Assembly: GCF_036227325.1 (NCBI RefSeq)
Contig: NZ_CP109467.1
Span: 434,001-498,000 of the forward strand
Reading direction: 5' to 3'
Source of the DNA: Streptomyces sp. NBC_01465
GTDB lineage: Bacteria; Actinomycetota; Actinomycetes; Streptomycetales; Streptomycetaceae
DNA: 64,000 nucleotides
Positions 1-7,935 of the stretch are shown piece after piece. The translations under genes were made by a program, and so were the position numbers. Numbering within the stretch: position 1 is the first letter of the stretch; each line of letters begins with the position of its first letter. The notes under the pieces were generated by a model. That model was not told where the DNA came from and made no database searches. It was given only the letters and a program-made list of their open reading frames with translations.

Positions 1-64
1 CAGGCTCTATGCTCGACGCCACAGCCCGTACAGCCCTCTGCAGTCGACGACAGGACAGCGCACC

Positions 65-1099
65 GTGGCCGAGACCGCCCGCCACCCCGAGCCCCGCTAC
101 GGCAATCGGCCGACCATGAAGGACGTCGCCGCCCGCGCCGGAGTGGGCCTCAAGACGGTTTCCCGGGTGGTGAACGGCGAGTCCGGAGTCACCCCCGACA
201 CCGAGCGCCGCGTCCAGGAGGCGATCGAGGCGCTCGGCTTCCGCCGCAACGACAGTGCGCGGGTGCTGCGCAAGGGCCGCACCGCGAGCATCGGTCTCGT
301 ACTGGAAGATCTCGCCGACCCGTTCTACGGGCCGCTGAACCGCGCGGTCGAGGAGGTCGCCCGCGCACACGGCGCCCTGCTGATCAACGGTTCCAGCGCC
401 GAAGACCCGGAGCGCGAACAGGAGTTGGTACTCGCGCTCTGCGCGCGAAGGGTGGACGGTCTCATCGTCATCCCCGCCGGGGACGACCACCGCTATCTGG
501 AGCCGGAGATCGCGGCCGGGGTCGCCACGGTCTTCGTCGACCGCCCCGCCGGGAAGATCGACGCCGATGTCGTACGGTCCGACAGCTTCGGCGGCGCACG
601 CGACGGCGTCGCGCACCTCATCGCGCACGGCCACCGCCGCATCGGCTTCATCGGTGACCAGCCGCGCATCCACACCGCGATAGAGCGACTGCGCGGTTAC
701 CACGCCGCGATGGACGAGGCCGGGCTGCCGGTCAAGGACTCCTGGGTCTCGCTCGGCACGACCGCCCCCGACCGGGTCGCGGCCGCCGTCACCACGCTCC
801 TCGACGCCCCCGAGCCGGTGACCGCCATCTTCGCCGGCAACAACCGTGTGACGGTCACCGCGGTGCGCATGCTGGCCGGGCGAGAACGGCCCACCGCCCT
901 CGTCGGATTCGACGACATCGAGCTCGCCGATCTGCTGGGCATCACCGTGATCGCCCAGGACGCGGCCACCCTGGGCCGCACGGCGGCCGAGAGCCTCTTC
1001 CACCGTCTCGAGGGAGGGGGCGGCGCGCCGGCCCAGAAGGTGCTGCCGACGCGCCTGATCACCCGGGGTTCGGGGGAACTCCCGCCCCACGAGGGCTGA
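65..1099 (+). CDS. LacI-family transcriptional regulator
   Basis: A DNA-binding repressor or activator that would respond to a small ligand, usually a sugar. The helix-turn-helix is at residues 18-38 (MKDVAARAGVGLKTVSRVV), followed by a periplasmic-binding-protein-like effector domain from about residue 70 to 335 ending in the usual GFDDIELADLLGITV signature. Length 344 aa is normal for the family. The GTG start has AGGA about 9 nt upstream; an in-frame ATG at 116 is an alternative. It converges on the aldolase-like gene with only 10 bp between stop codons, so it is not in an operon with it. The ligand and the regulated genes cannot be told from this window because its 5' neighbour is cut off. 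Confidence 0.93.
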   Translation: MAETARHPEPRYGNRPTMKDVAARAGVGLKTVSRVVNGESGVTPDTERRVQEAIEALGFRRNDSARVLRKGRTASIGLVLEDLADPFYGPLNRAVEEVARAHGALLINGSSAEDPEREQELVLALCARRVDGLIVIPAGDDHRYLEPEIAAGVATVFVDRPAGKIDADVVRSDSFGGARDGVAHLIAHGHRRIGFIGDQPRIHTAIERLRGYHAAMDEAGLPVKDSWVSLGTTAPDRVAAAVTTLLDAPEPVTAIFAGNNRVTVTAVRMLAGRERPTALVGFDDIELADLLGITVIAQDAATLGRTAAESLFHRLEGGGGAPAQKVLPTRLITRGSGELPPHEG

Positions 1100-1109
1100 T
1101 TGCCGCTGA

Positions 1110-2408
1110 TTACGGAGCGGTGACCGTCAGCGCTGCGCGGCGCGGGCTGGAGAAGGAGTCCAGGTCCGCGCGGGACAGCCCGGTCAGCCGCGTGACCTCT
1201 TCGTCGCCGAGCGCCCCGCAGTCCAGACCGCGCAGCAGGAACCCGCTGAGCGCCTTGGCGGTGGCGGGCTCGTCCATCACGTCGCCGCCGGCCTTCGCCA
1301 CGTACGCGGCGAGACGGGCCGCCGCCGCGTCGAGCCCCTCGCGGTAGAAGGCGTAGACGGCCGCGTAACGGGTCGGCAGGTGGCCGGGGTGCATGTCCCA
1401 GCCCTGGTAGTACGCACGGGCCAGGGCGCGCCGCGTCAGTCCGTAGTGGAGCTTCCAGGCCTCGTGGACCTGTGCGGTCGGGCCGACGGGGAGGACGTTG
1501 GTGGAGCCGTCGGACACGCGAACTCCCGTGCCCGCGGCGGCGACCTGCATCACGGCCTTCGCGTGGTCGGCGGCCGGGTGGTCGCTGGCCTGGTAGGCGG
1601 CGCTGACGCCGATGCAGGCGCTGTAGTCGAAGGTGCCGTAGTGCAGCCCGGTCGCCCGGCCCTGCGCGGCGTCGATCATGCGGGCGACTGTCGCGGTGCC
1701 GTCGGCAGCGAGGATGGACTGGCTGGTCTCGATCTGGATCTCGAAGCCGATACGGCCGGCCGCGAGTCCGTGCGCCTTCTCGAACGCCTCCAGGAGCTGC
1801 ACGAAGGCCGTGACCTGCTCGGCGTACGTGACCTTGGGAAGGGTGAGGACCATGCCCTCGGGGAGGCCCCCGGCCTGCATGAGTCCGCTGAGGAAGACGT
1901 CCGTGGTGCGGATGCCCCGGTCGCGTACGGGCGCTTCCATGCACTTCATGCGGATGCCCATGTACGGGGCCGCCGTGCCGTTCCCGTACGCCTCGGAGAC
2001 CAGCCGGGCCGCACGGGCGGCCGCCTCGTCCTCCTCGGCGTCCGGGCGCGGTCCGTAGCCGTCCTCGAAGTCGATGCGCAGGTCTTCGACGGGCTCGCGC
2101 TCCAGCTTGGCGCGCACCCGGTCGTACACGGGCGACGCCAGCTCTTCGGAGATGCCGAGTACGTGCGCGAGCGCGCCGGCGTCCGGCGCGTGCTGGTCGA
2201 GAGCCTCCAGGGCCTGGTCGCCCCAGGAGCGGAGGGTGTCGGGGGCGAAGACGTCGCCGGGTACGTAGACCGTGTGGACGGGCTGGCGGGTGCCGGGGTC
2301 TCCCGGGTAGCGACGGGCCAGTTCCGCGTCCACTCCCGCGAGGGAGGCGCTGATGTCCTCGCTGACCGTACCGGCGAGGCTCGTTGCCACCTTCTCCTGC
2401 TGACCCAT
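1110..2408 (-). CDS. DUF6986 aldolase/citrate-lyase-like TIM-barrel protein
   Basis: A 432-aa protein resembling the HpcH/HpaI and CitE TIM-barrel superfamily, which cleave or form C-C bonds next to a carboxylate using a divalent metal. Visible supporting motifs are the acidic RIDFEDGYGPRPDAEEDE segment, GIRMKCMEAPVRDR, LPKVTY and GFEIQIETSQSIL, plausible metal- and acid-binding strands. Actinomycete copies are often annotated as DUF6986 or loosely as phosphoenolpyruvate kinase; no reaction is established that I know of. The start is the ATG with GGAGGG 8 nt upstream; a longer ORF reaches 2447 but has no ribosome site. A palindromic operator candidate lies just upstream at 2427-2454. Confidence 0.8.
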   Translation of the reverse strand: MGQQEKVATSLAGTVSEDISASLAGVDAELARRYPGDPGTRQPVHTVYVPGDVFAPDTLRSWGDQALEALDQHAPDAGALAHVLGISEELASPVYDRVRAKLEREPVEDLRIDFEDGYGPRPDAEEDEAAARAARLVSEAYGNGTAAPYMGIRMKCMEAPVRDRGIRTTDVFLSGLMQAGGLPEGMVLTLPKVTYAEQVTAFVQLLEAFEKAHGLAAGRIGFEIQIETSQSILAADGTATVARMIDAAQGRATGLHYGTFDYSACIGVSAAYQASDHPAADHAKAVMQVAAAGTGVRVSDGSTNVLPVGPTAQVHEAWKLHYGLTRRALARAYYQGWDMHPGHLPTRYAAVYAFYREGLDAAAARLAAYVAKAGGDVMDEPATAKALSGFLLRGLDCGALGDEEVTRLTGLSRADLDSFSSPRRAALTVTAP

Positions 2409-2426
2409 GCGTACACCCTCCAGTTT

Positions 2427-2454
2427 TCCGCTCTGCGGATTCAACAATCCGTAG
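2427..2454 (-). promoter_or_regulatory. Nested inverted repeats upstream of the DUF6986 gene
   Basis: TCCGC-TCT-GCGGA (2427-2439) overlaps a second dyad, CTGCGGATT-CAAC-AATCCGTAG (2433-2454, one mismatch). The position, 20-45 nt upstream of the start codon, fits an operator. The TTCCGC...GCGGA shape resembles sites bound by IclR-type regulators, but that link is inference. Confidence 0.4.
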
Positions 2455-2464
2455 AACGAAAGTA

Positions 2465-2497
2465 GCCGGGGCCGTTGACAAGGTCAACGGCCCCGGC
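2465..2497 (-). terminator. Hairpin terminator after etfA
   Basis: Two perfect 15-bp G+C-rich arms (2465-2479 and 2483-2497) enclose an AAG loop. It lies 17 bp beyond the etfA stop codon and before the next minus-strand gene, so it probably ends the etfBA transcript. No U-run follows, as is usual in Streptomyces. Confidence 0.7.
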
Positions 2498-2513
2498 CAG
2501 GAAGTGAGACTGC

Positions 2514-3476
2514 TCAGCCCTTGCGGGTGTTCACTTCGTCGGTGAGCTGGGGGACGACCTGGAAGAGGTCGCCGACGATGCCGTAGTCGACGAGGTCGAA
2601 GATGGGGGCTTCGGCGTCCTTGTTGACGGCGACGATGGTTTTGGAGGTCTGCATGCCGGCGCGGTGCTGGATGGCGCCGGAGATGCCGTTGGCGATGTAG
2701 AGCTGGGGGGAGACGCTCTTGCCGGTCTGGCCGACCTGGTTGGAGTGCGGGTACCAGCCGGCGTCGACGGCGGCGCGGGAGGCGCCGACGGCGGCGCCCA
2801 GGGAGTCGGCGAGGGCCTCGATGATCGCGAAGTTCTCGGCGCCGTTGACGCCGCGCCCGCCGGAGACGACGATCGCGGCCTCGGTCAGCTCGGGGCGTCC
2901 GGTGGACTCGCGCGGGGTGCGGGAGAGGACCTTCGTGCCGGTCGCGGTGTCGGAGAAGGACACCGCGAGGGCTTCCACCGCACCGGCGGCGGGGGCTGCC
3001 TCGACCGGAGCCGAGTTGGGCTTGACGGTGATGACCGGGGTGCCCTTGGTAATACGGGACTTGGTGGTGAACGACGCGGCGAACGCGGCCTGGGTGGCGA
3101 CCGGACCCTCAGTACCTGCTTCGAGGTCAACGGCGTCGGTGATGATCCCCGACTCGATCCGCACGGCGAGGCGGGCGGCGATCTCCTTGCCCTCCGCGGA
3201 CGAGGGGACCAGCACCGCGACCGGGGACACGAGTTCGTGGGCGGCCTGGAGGGCGTCGACCTTCGGCACGACGAGGAAGTCGGCGTACTCGGGGGCGTCG
3301 GAGGTGAGGACCTTGACCGCGCCGTGCTCGGCGAGCACACCGGCGGTGTTCTCGGCGCCGGCGCCGAGGGCGAGGGCGACGGGGTCGCCGAGGCGGCGGG
3401 CCAGGGTGAGGAGTTCGAGGGTGGGCTTGCGGACGGCACCGTCCACGTGATCGACGTAGACGAGAACTTCAGCCAT
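2514..3476 (-). CDS. etfA: Electron transfer flavoprotein, alpha subunit
   Basis: The FAD-binding subunit of ETF, which takes electrons from acyl-CoA dehydrogenases in beta-oxidation and passes them to the quinone pool through ETF dehydrogenase. It has 320 aa with an N-terminal alpha/beta domain ([19 protein letters not shown]) and a C-terminal FAD domain with [29 protein letters not shown] and the family signature [15 protein letters not shown]. The ATG at 3476 is chosen because it begins the conserved domain; the open frame continues upstream into etfB with no conserved sequence. It follows etfB by 55 bp on the same strand, forming the etfB-etfA operon. No fixC or ETF dehydrogenase is visible nearby. 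Confidence 0.97.
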   Translation of the reverse strand: MAEVLVYVDHVDGAVRKPTLELLTLARRLGDPVALALGAGAENTAGVLAEHGAVKVLTSDAPEYADFLVVPKVDALQAAHELVSPVAVLVPSSAEGKEIAARLAVRIESGIITDAVDLEAGTEGPVATQAAFAASFTTKSRITKGTPVITVKPNSAPVEAAPAAGAVEALAVSFSDTATGTKVLSRTPRESTGRPELTEAAIVVSGGRGVNGAENFAIIEALADSLGAAVGASRAAVDAGWYPHSNQVGQTGKSVSPQLYIANGISGAIQHRAGMQTSKTIVAVNKDAEAPIFDLVDYGIVGDLFQVVPQLTDEVNTRKG

Positions 3477-3531
3477 GACAGTGATCTCCAGCGGAAGAGA
3501 AGAAAGGGGAGGACGGCGGGTGGTGCGGGCC

Positions 3532-4317
3532 TTAGATGAACTTCTGGCTCGCGAGGTACTCGGCGAGCTGCTTGCCGCCCTCGCCCTCGTCCTTGACGAT
3601 CGTGCCCGCCGTGCGCGCGGGGCGCTGGGTCGCAGAATCCACCTGGGTCCAGGAACCGGCCAGGCCGACCTCGCCGGCCTCCAGTTCCAGGTCTTCCAGG
3701 TCCAGGGACTCCACCGGCTTCTTCTTCGCCGCCATGATCCCCTTGAACGACGGGTACCTGGCCTCACCCGACTGGTCCGTCACGGACACCAGGGCGGGCA
3801 GGGACGCCTGCAGCTGCTCGGAAGCGCTGTCGCCGTCGCGGCGGCCGGTCACCGTGCCGTCCTCGACCTTCACCTCCGACAGGAGGGTGACCTGCGGGAT
3901 GTTCAGGCGCTCCGCGAGGATCGCCGGCAGAACGGCCATTGTGCCGTCCGTGGACGCCATGCCGCAGATCACCAGGTCGTAGCCGGTCTTCTCCACGGCC
4001 TTCGCCAGCACCAGCGAGGTCGCCATCACATCGGAGCCGTGCAGATCGTCGTCCTCGACGTGAACAGCCTTGTCCGCGCCCATCGACAGCGCCTTGCGCA
4101 GCGCGTCCTTCGCGTCCTCGCCACCGACCGTCAGCACGGTGATCTCCGCGTCGTCCGCCTCGTCGGCGATCTGCAGCGCCTGCTCGACGGCGTACTCGTC
4201 GAGCTCCGACAGCAGACCGTCCACATCATCGCGGTCGACCGTCAGGTCATCGGCGAAGTGCCGGTCGCCGGTGGCGTCGGGCACGTACTTCACACAGACA
4301 ACGATCCTCAAGCTCAC
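3532..4317 (-). CDS. etfB: Electron transfer flavoprotein, beta subunit
   Basis: The beta (AMP-binding) subunit that pairs with EtfA in the cytoplasmic ETF heterodimer. At 261 aa it has normal length, with the N-terminal MSLRIVVCVKYVPDATGDR and the internal GGEDAKDALRKALSMGADKAVHV and ICGMASTDGTMAVLPAILAE segments typical of the family; the C-terminal EYLASQKFI tail is the partner-recognition end. The GTG start has AGGAGAG 6 nt upstream. It is the first gene of the etfBA operon. A 12-bp palindrome at 4426-4437, about 110 bp upstream, is a likely operator for a fatty-acid or other metabolic repressor. Confidence 0.97.
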   Translation of the reverse strand: MSLRIVVCVKYVPDATGDRHFADDLTVDRDDVDGLLSELDEYAVEQALQIADEADDAEITVLTVGGEDAKDALRKALSMGADKAVHVEDDDLHGSDVMATSLVLAKAVEKTGYDLVICGMASTDGTMAVLPAILAERLNIPQVTLLSEVKVEDGTVTGRRDGDSASEQLQASLPALVSVTDQSGEARYPSFKGIMAAKKKPVESLDLEDLELEAGEVGLAGSWTQVDSATQRPARTAGTIVKDEGEGGKQLAEYLASQKFI

Positions 4318-4425
4318 GCCGGCTCTCCTACTGCATCGTCATTTCCGGGCTGCCTTGTTGCACGCAGCATAGGCGCCTGATGGGGCGGATTCCGGTCGGG
4401 GCGACCGAGGCTCCGACCGAAATAT

Positions 4426-4437
4426 TACTCATGAGTA
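4426..4437. promoter_or_regulatory. Palindrome TACTCATGAGTA upstream of etfB
   Basis: A perfect 12-bp palindrome in an A+T-richer patch between etfB and the flavin reductase gene. A related inverted pair, ATTACTC (4424-4430) and GAGTAAT (about 4493-4499), flanks it. Size and symmetry fit a TetR-type repressor site. The regulator is unknown. Confidence 0.4.
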
Positions 4438-4517
4438 CACCTACTGTGTGCCCACTGAGCAAGCGCTTTGAACTGTGACGTTGCCAACGCTGAGTAATCA
4501 GAGGATGCCGGGAACTC

Positions 4518-5024
4518 TCAGTCGCGCAAAGCGTTGAAGCGACCCTGGTGATAGAGGAGCGGACGCCCGGCCCCCGCCGGGTCCCCGGTGACGACCTGAC
4601 CGATGACGATGCGGTGGTCCCCGGCCGGAATCCGCGCCACCACCCGGCAGACCAGCCAGGCCAGTACGCCGTCAAGGACCGGAACCCCCTCGGGGCCCGT
4701 GCTCCATCCGGTGGGCGCGGCGAACCGGTCCGCGCCGCTGCGCGCGAAGGTCGCGGCCAGTTCCTGCTGGTGCTCGCCGAGTATGTGGACTCCGATGTGC
4801 TCGGCCTCGGCGACGACCGGCCAGCTGGAGGACCCGGTACCCACGCCGAAGGAGATCAACGGCGGCTCGGCGGCGACCGAGTTGAGCGAGGTGGCGGTGA
4901 ACCCGACAGGGCGCTCACCGGCGGCGGTGATCACCGCGACACCGGCGGCGTGCTGCCGGAAGACGGAACGGAGCAGTTCGGGGGTGGCGAGCCGGCCGGT
5001 GGCGAGATCGGTCGAAGCCGTCAT
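4518..5024 (-). CDS. Flavin reductase-like domain protein
   Basis: A 168-aa protein of the flavin reductase/FMN-binding split-barrel family, which reduces free FMN or FAD with NAD(P)H to feed two-component monooxygenases. Recognisable segments are SVFRQHAAGVAVITAAGERPVGFTATSLNSVAAEPPLISFGVG (flavin-binding barrel), HIGVHILGEHQQELAATFA and the C-terminal PLLYHQGRFNALRD. The ATG at 5024 is preferred because GAAGGA lies 7 nt upstream; the frame continues to 5114 without conserved sequence. It lies upstream of etfB on the same strand, about 200 bp away, and may supply reduced flavin to an unlinked monooxygenase. Its partner cannot be named from context. Confidence 0.88.
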   Translation of the reverse strand: MTASTDLATGRLATPELLRSVFRQHAAGVAVITAAGERPVGFTATSLNSVAAEPPLISFGVGTGSSSWPVVAEAEHIGVHILGEHQQELAATFARSGADRFAAPTGWSTGPEGVPVLDGVLAWLVCRVVARIPAGDHRIVIGQVVTGDPAGAGRPLLYHQGRFNALRD

Positions 5025-5149
5025 GGAGTTGTCCTTCTGCGAGGGATGCGTACGGGGCCCGGACTGTTCAGGCACCCGGACAGCGCGCACTCGCGTTACG
5101 GGCGAGATCCACATCGGCCCGGCGGAAGAGAAGGAGGTCCTTCGGCATG

Positions 5150-5164
5150 TCGTCAGACTGACGA
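5150..5164. promoter_or_regulatory. 15-bp perfect inverted repeat upstream of the flavin reductase gene
   Basis: TCGTCAG-A-CTGACGA is a perfect dyad 126 nt before the flavin reductase start, in a 195-bp gap that otherwise holds no gene I can support. It is a probable operator. The bound protein is unknown. Confidence 0.4.
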
Positions 5165-5219
5165 TCCAACAGGGGCCCAGTCAAGGGCGTATCGGCATGT
5201 GGGAGATCCATCACGGCCC

Positions 5220-5579
5220 TCAGACCGCCCGTCCCAGCGCGGCGATGACATCGGCCTTCCGCGGCTGGCCCGAGGCCCGCCGCACGATCCGGCCGTCCGC
5301 GTCGAGGACCAGAACGGTCGGCGTCCTGAGGATGTTCAGCTCCCGTACGAGAGCGAGCCGCGCCTCGGCGTCGATCTCGACGTACGCGACCCCGGCGACC
5401 ATCGAGGCCACCTCTTCCAGGGTCCGCCGGGTGGCCCGGCAGGGTGCGCAGAAGGCGCTGGAGAACTGGACGAGTGTCGCCCGCTCCCCCAGACCGGTCC
5501 CCAACTCGGCCGTCCCCAGCCGCCCTTCACCGTCGCGCCCGTGCACCTGAAGCCTCCCGCCATTCCACTCGTCGACCAC
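5220..5579 (-). CDS. Thioredoxin-fold protein with CxxC motif
   Basis: A small thiol-disulfide exchange protein. The thioredoxin fold is clear from ATLVQFSSAFCAPCRATRRTLEEVA, with the redox pair C-A-P-C, and from the cis-proline strand ILRTPTVLVLDADGRIV. The fold begins near the N terminus of the chosen frame. The start is uncertain: the frame is open up to 5777, and the GTG at 5579 is the nearest plausible one but has no good ribosome site. Some homologues I recall carry an N-terminal membrane helix, and none is visible here in frame, so the 5' end may have decayed or the start may be wrong. The gene is divergent from the PlsC gene. Confidence 0.75.
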   Translation of the reverse strand: MVDEWNGGRLQVHGRDGEGRLGTAELGTGLGERATLVQFSSAFCAPCRATRRTLEEVASMVAGVAYVEIDAEARLALVRELNILRTPTVLVLDADGRIVRRASGQPRKADVIAALGRAV

Positions 5580-5765
5580 TACAGCGTCCGTGCAACCGCA
5601 AAGATTCCTGCGGGGATACGAGATGTGCCTCCTGATGCGCCGGGGCCGCCCGCCTGGGACGACGTGACGAGAATCTCGCGGATCGGCGGCATCAGGACTG
5701 GCTACTCGGCTGCGCATGGGGCACGATCTGCCCAATGCCGAAAACCTACGGCGCCGTAACTTCCA

Positions 5766-5787
5766 CCGGAGGAACAATCTCCTCCGG
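5766..5787 (+). promoter_or_regulatory. 8-bp perfect inverted repeat in the plsC leader
   Basis: CCGGAGGA and TCCTCCGG are separated by 6 nt and lie 22-43 nt before the acyltransferase ATG. It could be an operator or a leader hairpin. The left arm contains a Shine-Dalgarno-like GGAGGA with no start codon at a useful distance. Confidence 0.35.
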
Positions 5788-5808
5788 GCACAGAAGGGCC
5801 TCTTCCAG

Positions 5809-6540
5809 ATGGCAGAACTCGTCTATCGACCGGTCATCGGCGCGGCTCTCGGGCTGTTCAAGGCGCTCGACCTGAAGATCGATACTCAGGGTTCCGAGAA
5901 CATCCCACGTACGGGCGGCGCCGTTCTCGTCAGCAATCACATCGGCTATCTGGACTTCATCTTCGACGGCCTCGCCGCTCTCCCGCAGAAGCGCCTGGTG
6001 CGCTTCATGGCGAAGGAGTCGGTTTTCCGGCACAGGATCTCCGGCCCCCTGATGCGCGGAATGAAGCACATTCCGGTGGACCGCAAGCAGGGCGAGGACG
6101 CGTACAAGCACGCGCTCGAGTCGCTGCGTTCCGGCGAGATCATCGGCGTCTTCCCCGAGGCGACCATCTCGGAGTCCTTCACGCTCAAGAGCTTCAAGTC
6201 GGGCGCGGCCCGCCTCGCCCAGGAGGCCGGCGTCCCGCTCATCCCGATGGCGCTGTGGGGCACCCAGCGGCTGTGGACCAAGGGCCGGCCGCGCAACCTC
6301 AAGCGCAACCACATCCCCGTGACCATCCGGGTCGGCGAGCCGATGGACGCTCCGGCCGACGAGTACGCGGGGGCGATCACGCGCCGGCTGCGCGGGCGGG
6401 TGCAGGAGCTGCTCGAGGCCGCGCAGCGCGCCTATCCCGTACGACCGAAGAACGCCGACGACACCTGGTGGGTGCCGGCGCACCTCGGCGGTACGGCCCC
6501 GACCGCGGAGCAGGTCCGCGAGGCCGAGCGGCAGGGCTGA
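5809..6540 (+). CDS. Lysophospholipid/1-acylglycerol-3-phosphate acyltransferase (PlsC family)
   Basis: A membrane-associated acyltransferase that would acylate a lysophosphatidic acid or related glycerolipid. The four PlsC blocks are visible: SNHIGYLDFIF (an NHxxxxD box with H and D), the following MKHIPVDRKQG, the FPEATIS glutamate block, and VPLIPMALWGTQRLW. Length is 243 aa. The ATG at 5809 has AGAAGGG 11 nt upstream; an in-frame start at 5716 precedes it but lies across the inverted repeat. It converges with the B3/B4-domain gene (13 bp between stops). The exact acceptor cannot be told from sequence. Confidence 0.92.
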   Translation: MAELVYRPVIGAALGLFKALDLKIDTQGSENIPRTGGAVLVSNHIGYLDFIFDGLAALPQKRLVRFMAKESVFRHRISGPLMRGMKHIPVDRKQGEDAYKHALESLRSGEIIGVFPEATISESFTLKSFKSGAARLAQEAGVPLIPMALWGTQRLWTKGRPRNLKRNHIPVTIRVGEPMDAPADEYAGAITRRLRGRVQELLEAAQRAYPVRPKNADDTWWVPAHLGGTAPTAEQVREAERQG

Positions 6541-6553
6541 CGCGGCCGAAACG

Positions 6554-7246
6554 TCACTCCGGGGTACGGACCGAGATCTGCGCCCCGGGGCTCAACTTCT
6601 CCAGCGACTCGGCGAGTTCGGAGCCTGCGGCTTCGAGCTCGCCGATCGTCATGGGGGCCAGTGACTCCAGCAGGAAGACGGCGTTGACCGACTCCTCGGT
6701 CAGCCGGGTACGTACACCCTGGCGCCAGTTCCAGCGCCGGCAGGTCACCCCTTCGTCGTCGCACCAGACGACTTCGCCCGCGTCCGGGTGCTCCACGGTC
6801 CGCTCACCGCCCGCGACGGTGACGAACGGTTCTTCTCCGGTGGCGCGGATCAACCGCATTCCGCCCTTGATGTGGTCGGTGTCCTCTCCTCCGACCGGGA
6901 TGAGATGGGCGACGCTGATCGCGTTGTAGGCGTCGACCAGCAGGTTGATGCGCGGCAGTCCGCCGTCCGCGAGGGCGCGCTTGGCGAGCGCCTCCGCCGA
7001 GTTGCGGGTGCGGTTCGGCTTGGAGCCGAAGGCGCTGTACGTCTCGCGCCAGGCGGCGATGTGCGCGTCCTCGTGCGGGGCACGGCCGTCCAGGCGCTCC
7101 GCCAGCCTGCGGGCGGCGTCGTCGAGCAGGGCCGAACTGTCGGGACTGCTGGGCCCGTTGACGAGGCCGCGCGCCTCGACGACGAGGTGGGTGAAGCCGG
7201 GGGCGAGGGCCCGTACCTCGTCGGACACGGAGAAGGTGAGGGTCAT
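6554..7246 (-). CDS. B3/B4 tRNA-editing-like domain protein
   Basis: A 230-aa stand-alone protein with the B3/B4 domain found in the beta subunit of phenylalanyl-tRNA synthetase, where it hydrolyses mischarged Tyr-tRNA(Phe). The recognisable core is FGSKPNRTRNSAEALAKRAL followed by LPRINLLVDAYNAISVAHLIPVGGED, a hallmark of free-standing B3/B4 proteins. Whether it edits aminoacyl-tRNAs in trans or acts on something else is not shown by sequence. The ATG has AAGG 9 nt upstream. It starts 15 bp after the transglutaminase-like gene on the same strand, so the two probably form an operon. Confidence 0.88.
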   Translation of the reverse strand: MTLTFSVSDEVRALAPGFTHLVVEARGLVNGPSSPDSSALLDDAARRLAERLDGRAPHEDAHIAAWRETYSAFGSKPNRTRNSAEALAKRALADGGLPRINLLVDAYNAISVAHLIPVGGEDTDHIKGGMRLIRATGEEPFVTVAGGERTVEHPDAGEVVWCDDEGVTCRRWNWRQGVRTRLTEESVNAVFLLESLAPMTIGELEAAGSELAESLEKLSPGAQISVRTPE

Positions 7247-7261
7247 GTCTGCTGCCTTGCT

Positions 7262-7861
7262 TCAGAGCTCGGTGGGAAGGATGCGCCACAGGTGCGGCCG
7301 GTCGGACGCCTCCTGCAGGGCGCGGAGACAGGCCGGATGAGGTACATCATAGAGCACCGGATAGTCCACCTCATTGAACTCTGGCCGTACGGTCCACGCC
7401 AGCCGTTCCCCGTCCAGCGAGAACTGGGCGTCGACACCCGGCTTGTTTCCGCGTGCGTCCAGGCGGGCCCACGCCCCGCTCCTCGGCAGCCTGACGGCGA
7501 TCAGACCGTGCAGCATCGGGTCGGAACCGTCGTCCTCGGTGAGCCGCTGGTAACAGAGGGCGGTCGGGATGGACTCGGCTCGAAGGAGCGCCGCGAGCGC
7601 GTGTGCCTTCGCGTGGCAGATGCCGGTGCGCTTCTCCAGGACGTCCGAGGCGCGCCAGGTGACGCGCATGTCCCCGGCGTCGGCGGAGTGCGGGATGGTG
7701 TCGCGTACGAACTCATAGGCGGCCTTGGCGTATGAGTATGCGTCCGGGCTTTCAGCACGCAGGCGCGCCGCGGTCTCGCGTACGAGCGGATGTTCGTGGT
7801 CGATGACCTCGTCGGCGGCCAAGTAGGCGGACAGGTCCGGGTTTTCCTGGATCAGCTCCAT
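7262..7861 (-). CDS. Transglutaminase-like cysteine protease fold protein
   Basis: A 199-aa cytoplasmic protein of the transglutaminase-like superfamily, whose members act as peptidases or amidases. The triad can be read as C in TGICHAKAHALAALLR, H in MLHGLIAVRL and D in WARLDARGNKPG. No signal peptide or membrane segment is seen. Upstream of its ATG there is no strong ribosome site, so the start is less certain. It is the first gene of a probable operon with the B3/B4 gene. A long hairpin at 7882-7915 separates it from the threonine aldolase operon. Confidence 0.88.
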   Translation of the reverse strand: MELIQENPDLSAYLAADEVIDHEHPLVRETAARLRAESPDAYSYAKAAYEFVRDTIPHSADAGDMRVTWRASDVLEKRTGICHAKAHALAALLRAESIPTALCYQRLTEDDGSDPMLHGLIAVRLPRSGAWARLDARGNKPGVDAQFSLDGERLAWTVRPEFNEVDYPVLYDVPHPACLRALQEASDRPHLWRILPTEL

Positions 7862-7881
7862 GGTCGCGAGCGTACGAGTGC

Positions 7882-7915
7882 GACCGACCGGAGGTCAATC
7901 AATTTCCGGTCGGTC
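7882..7915 (-). terminator. Hairpin between threonine aldolase and transglutaminase genes
   Basis: Perfect 11-bp arms (GACCGACCGGA and TCCGGTCGGTC) with a 12-nt loop lie 20 bp past the threonine aldolase stop and 20 bp before the transglutaminase start. It is most likely the terminator of the DUF6421-SDR-ltaE operon, or else an operator for the downstream gene. Confidence 0.5.
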
Positions 7916-7935
7916 ACATATCTATGCAGTACGGG

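Noticed and set aside
697..2487. A 596-codon open frame on the minus strand, overlapping the LacI and DUF6986 genes
   Set aside because: The frame is a shadow of the high-GC coding in DUF6986 and LacI; its protein is Arg/Gly/Pro-rich with no domain.
4518..5579. Possible operon of the thioredoxin and flavin reductase genes
   Set aside because: The 195-bp gap with a dyad and no coupling signals suggests separate transcription units.
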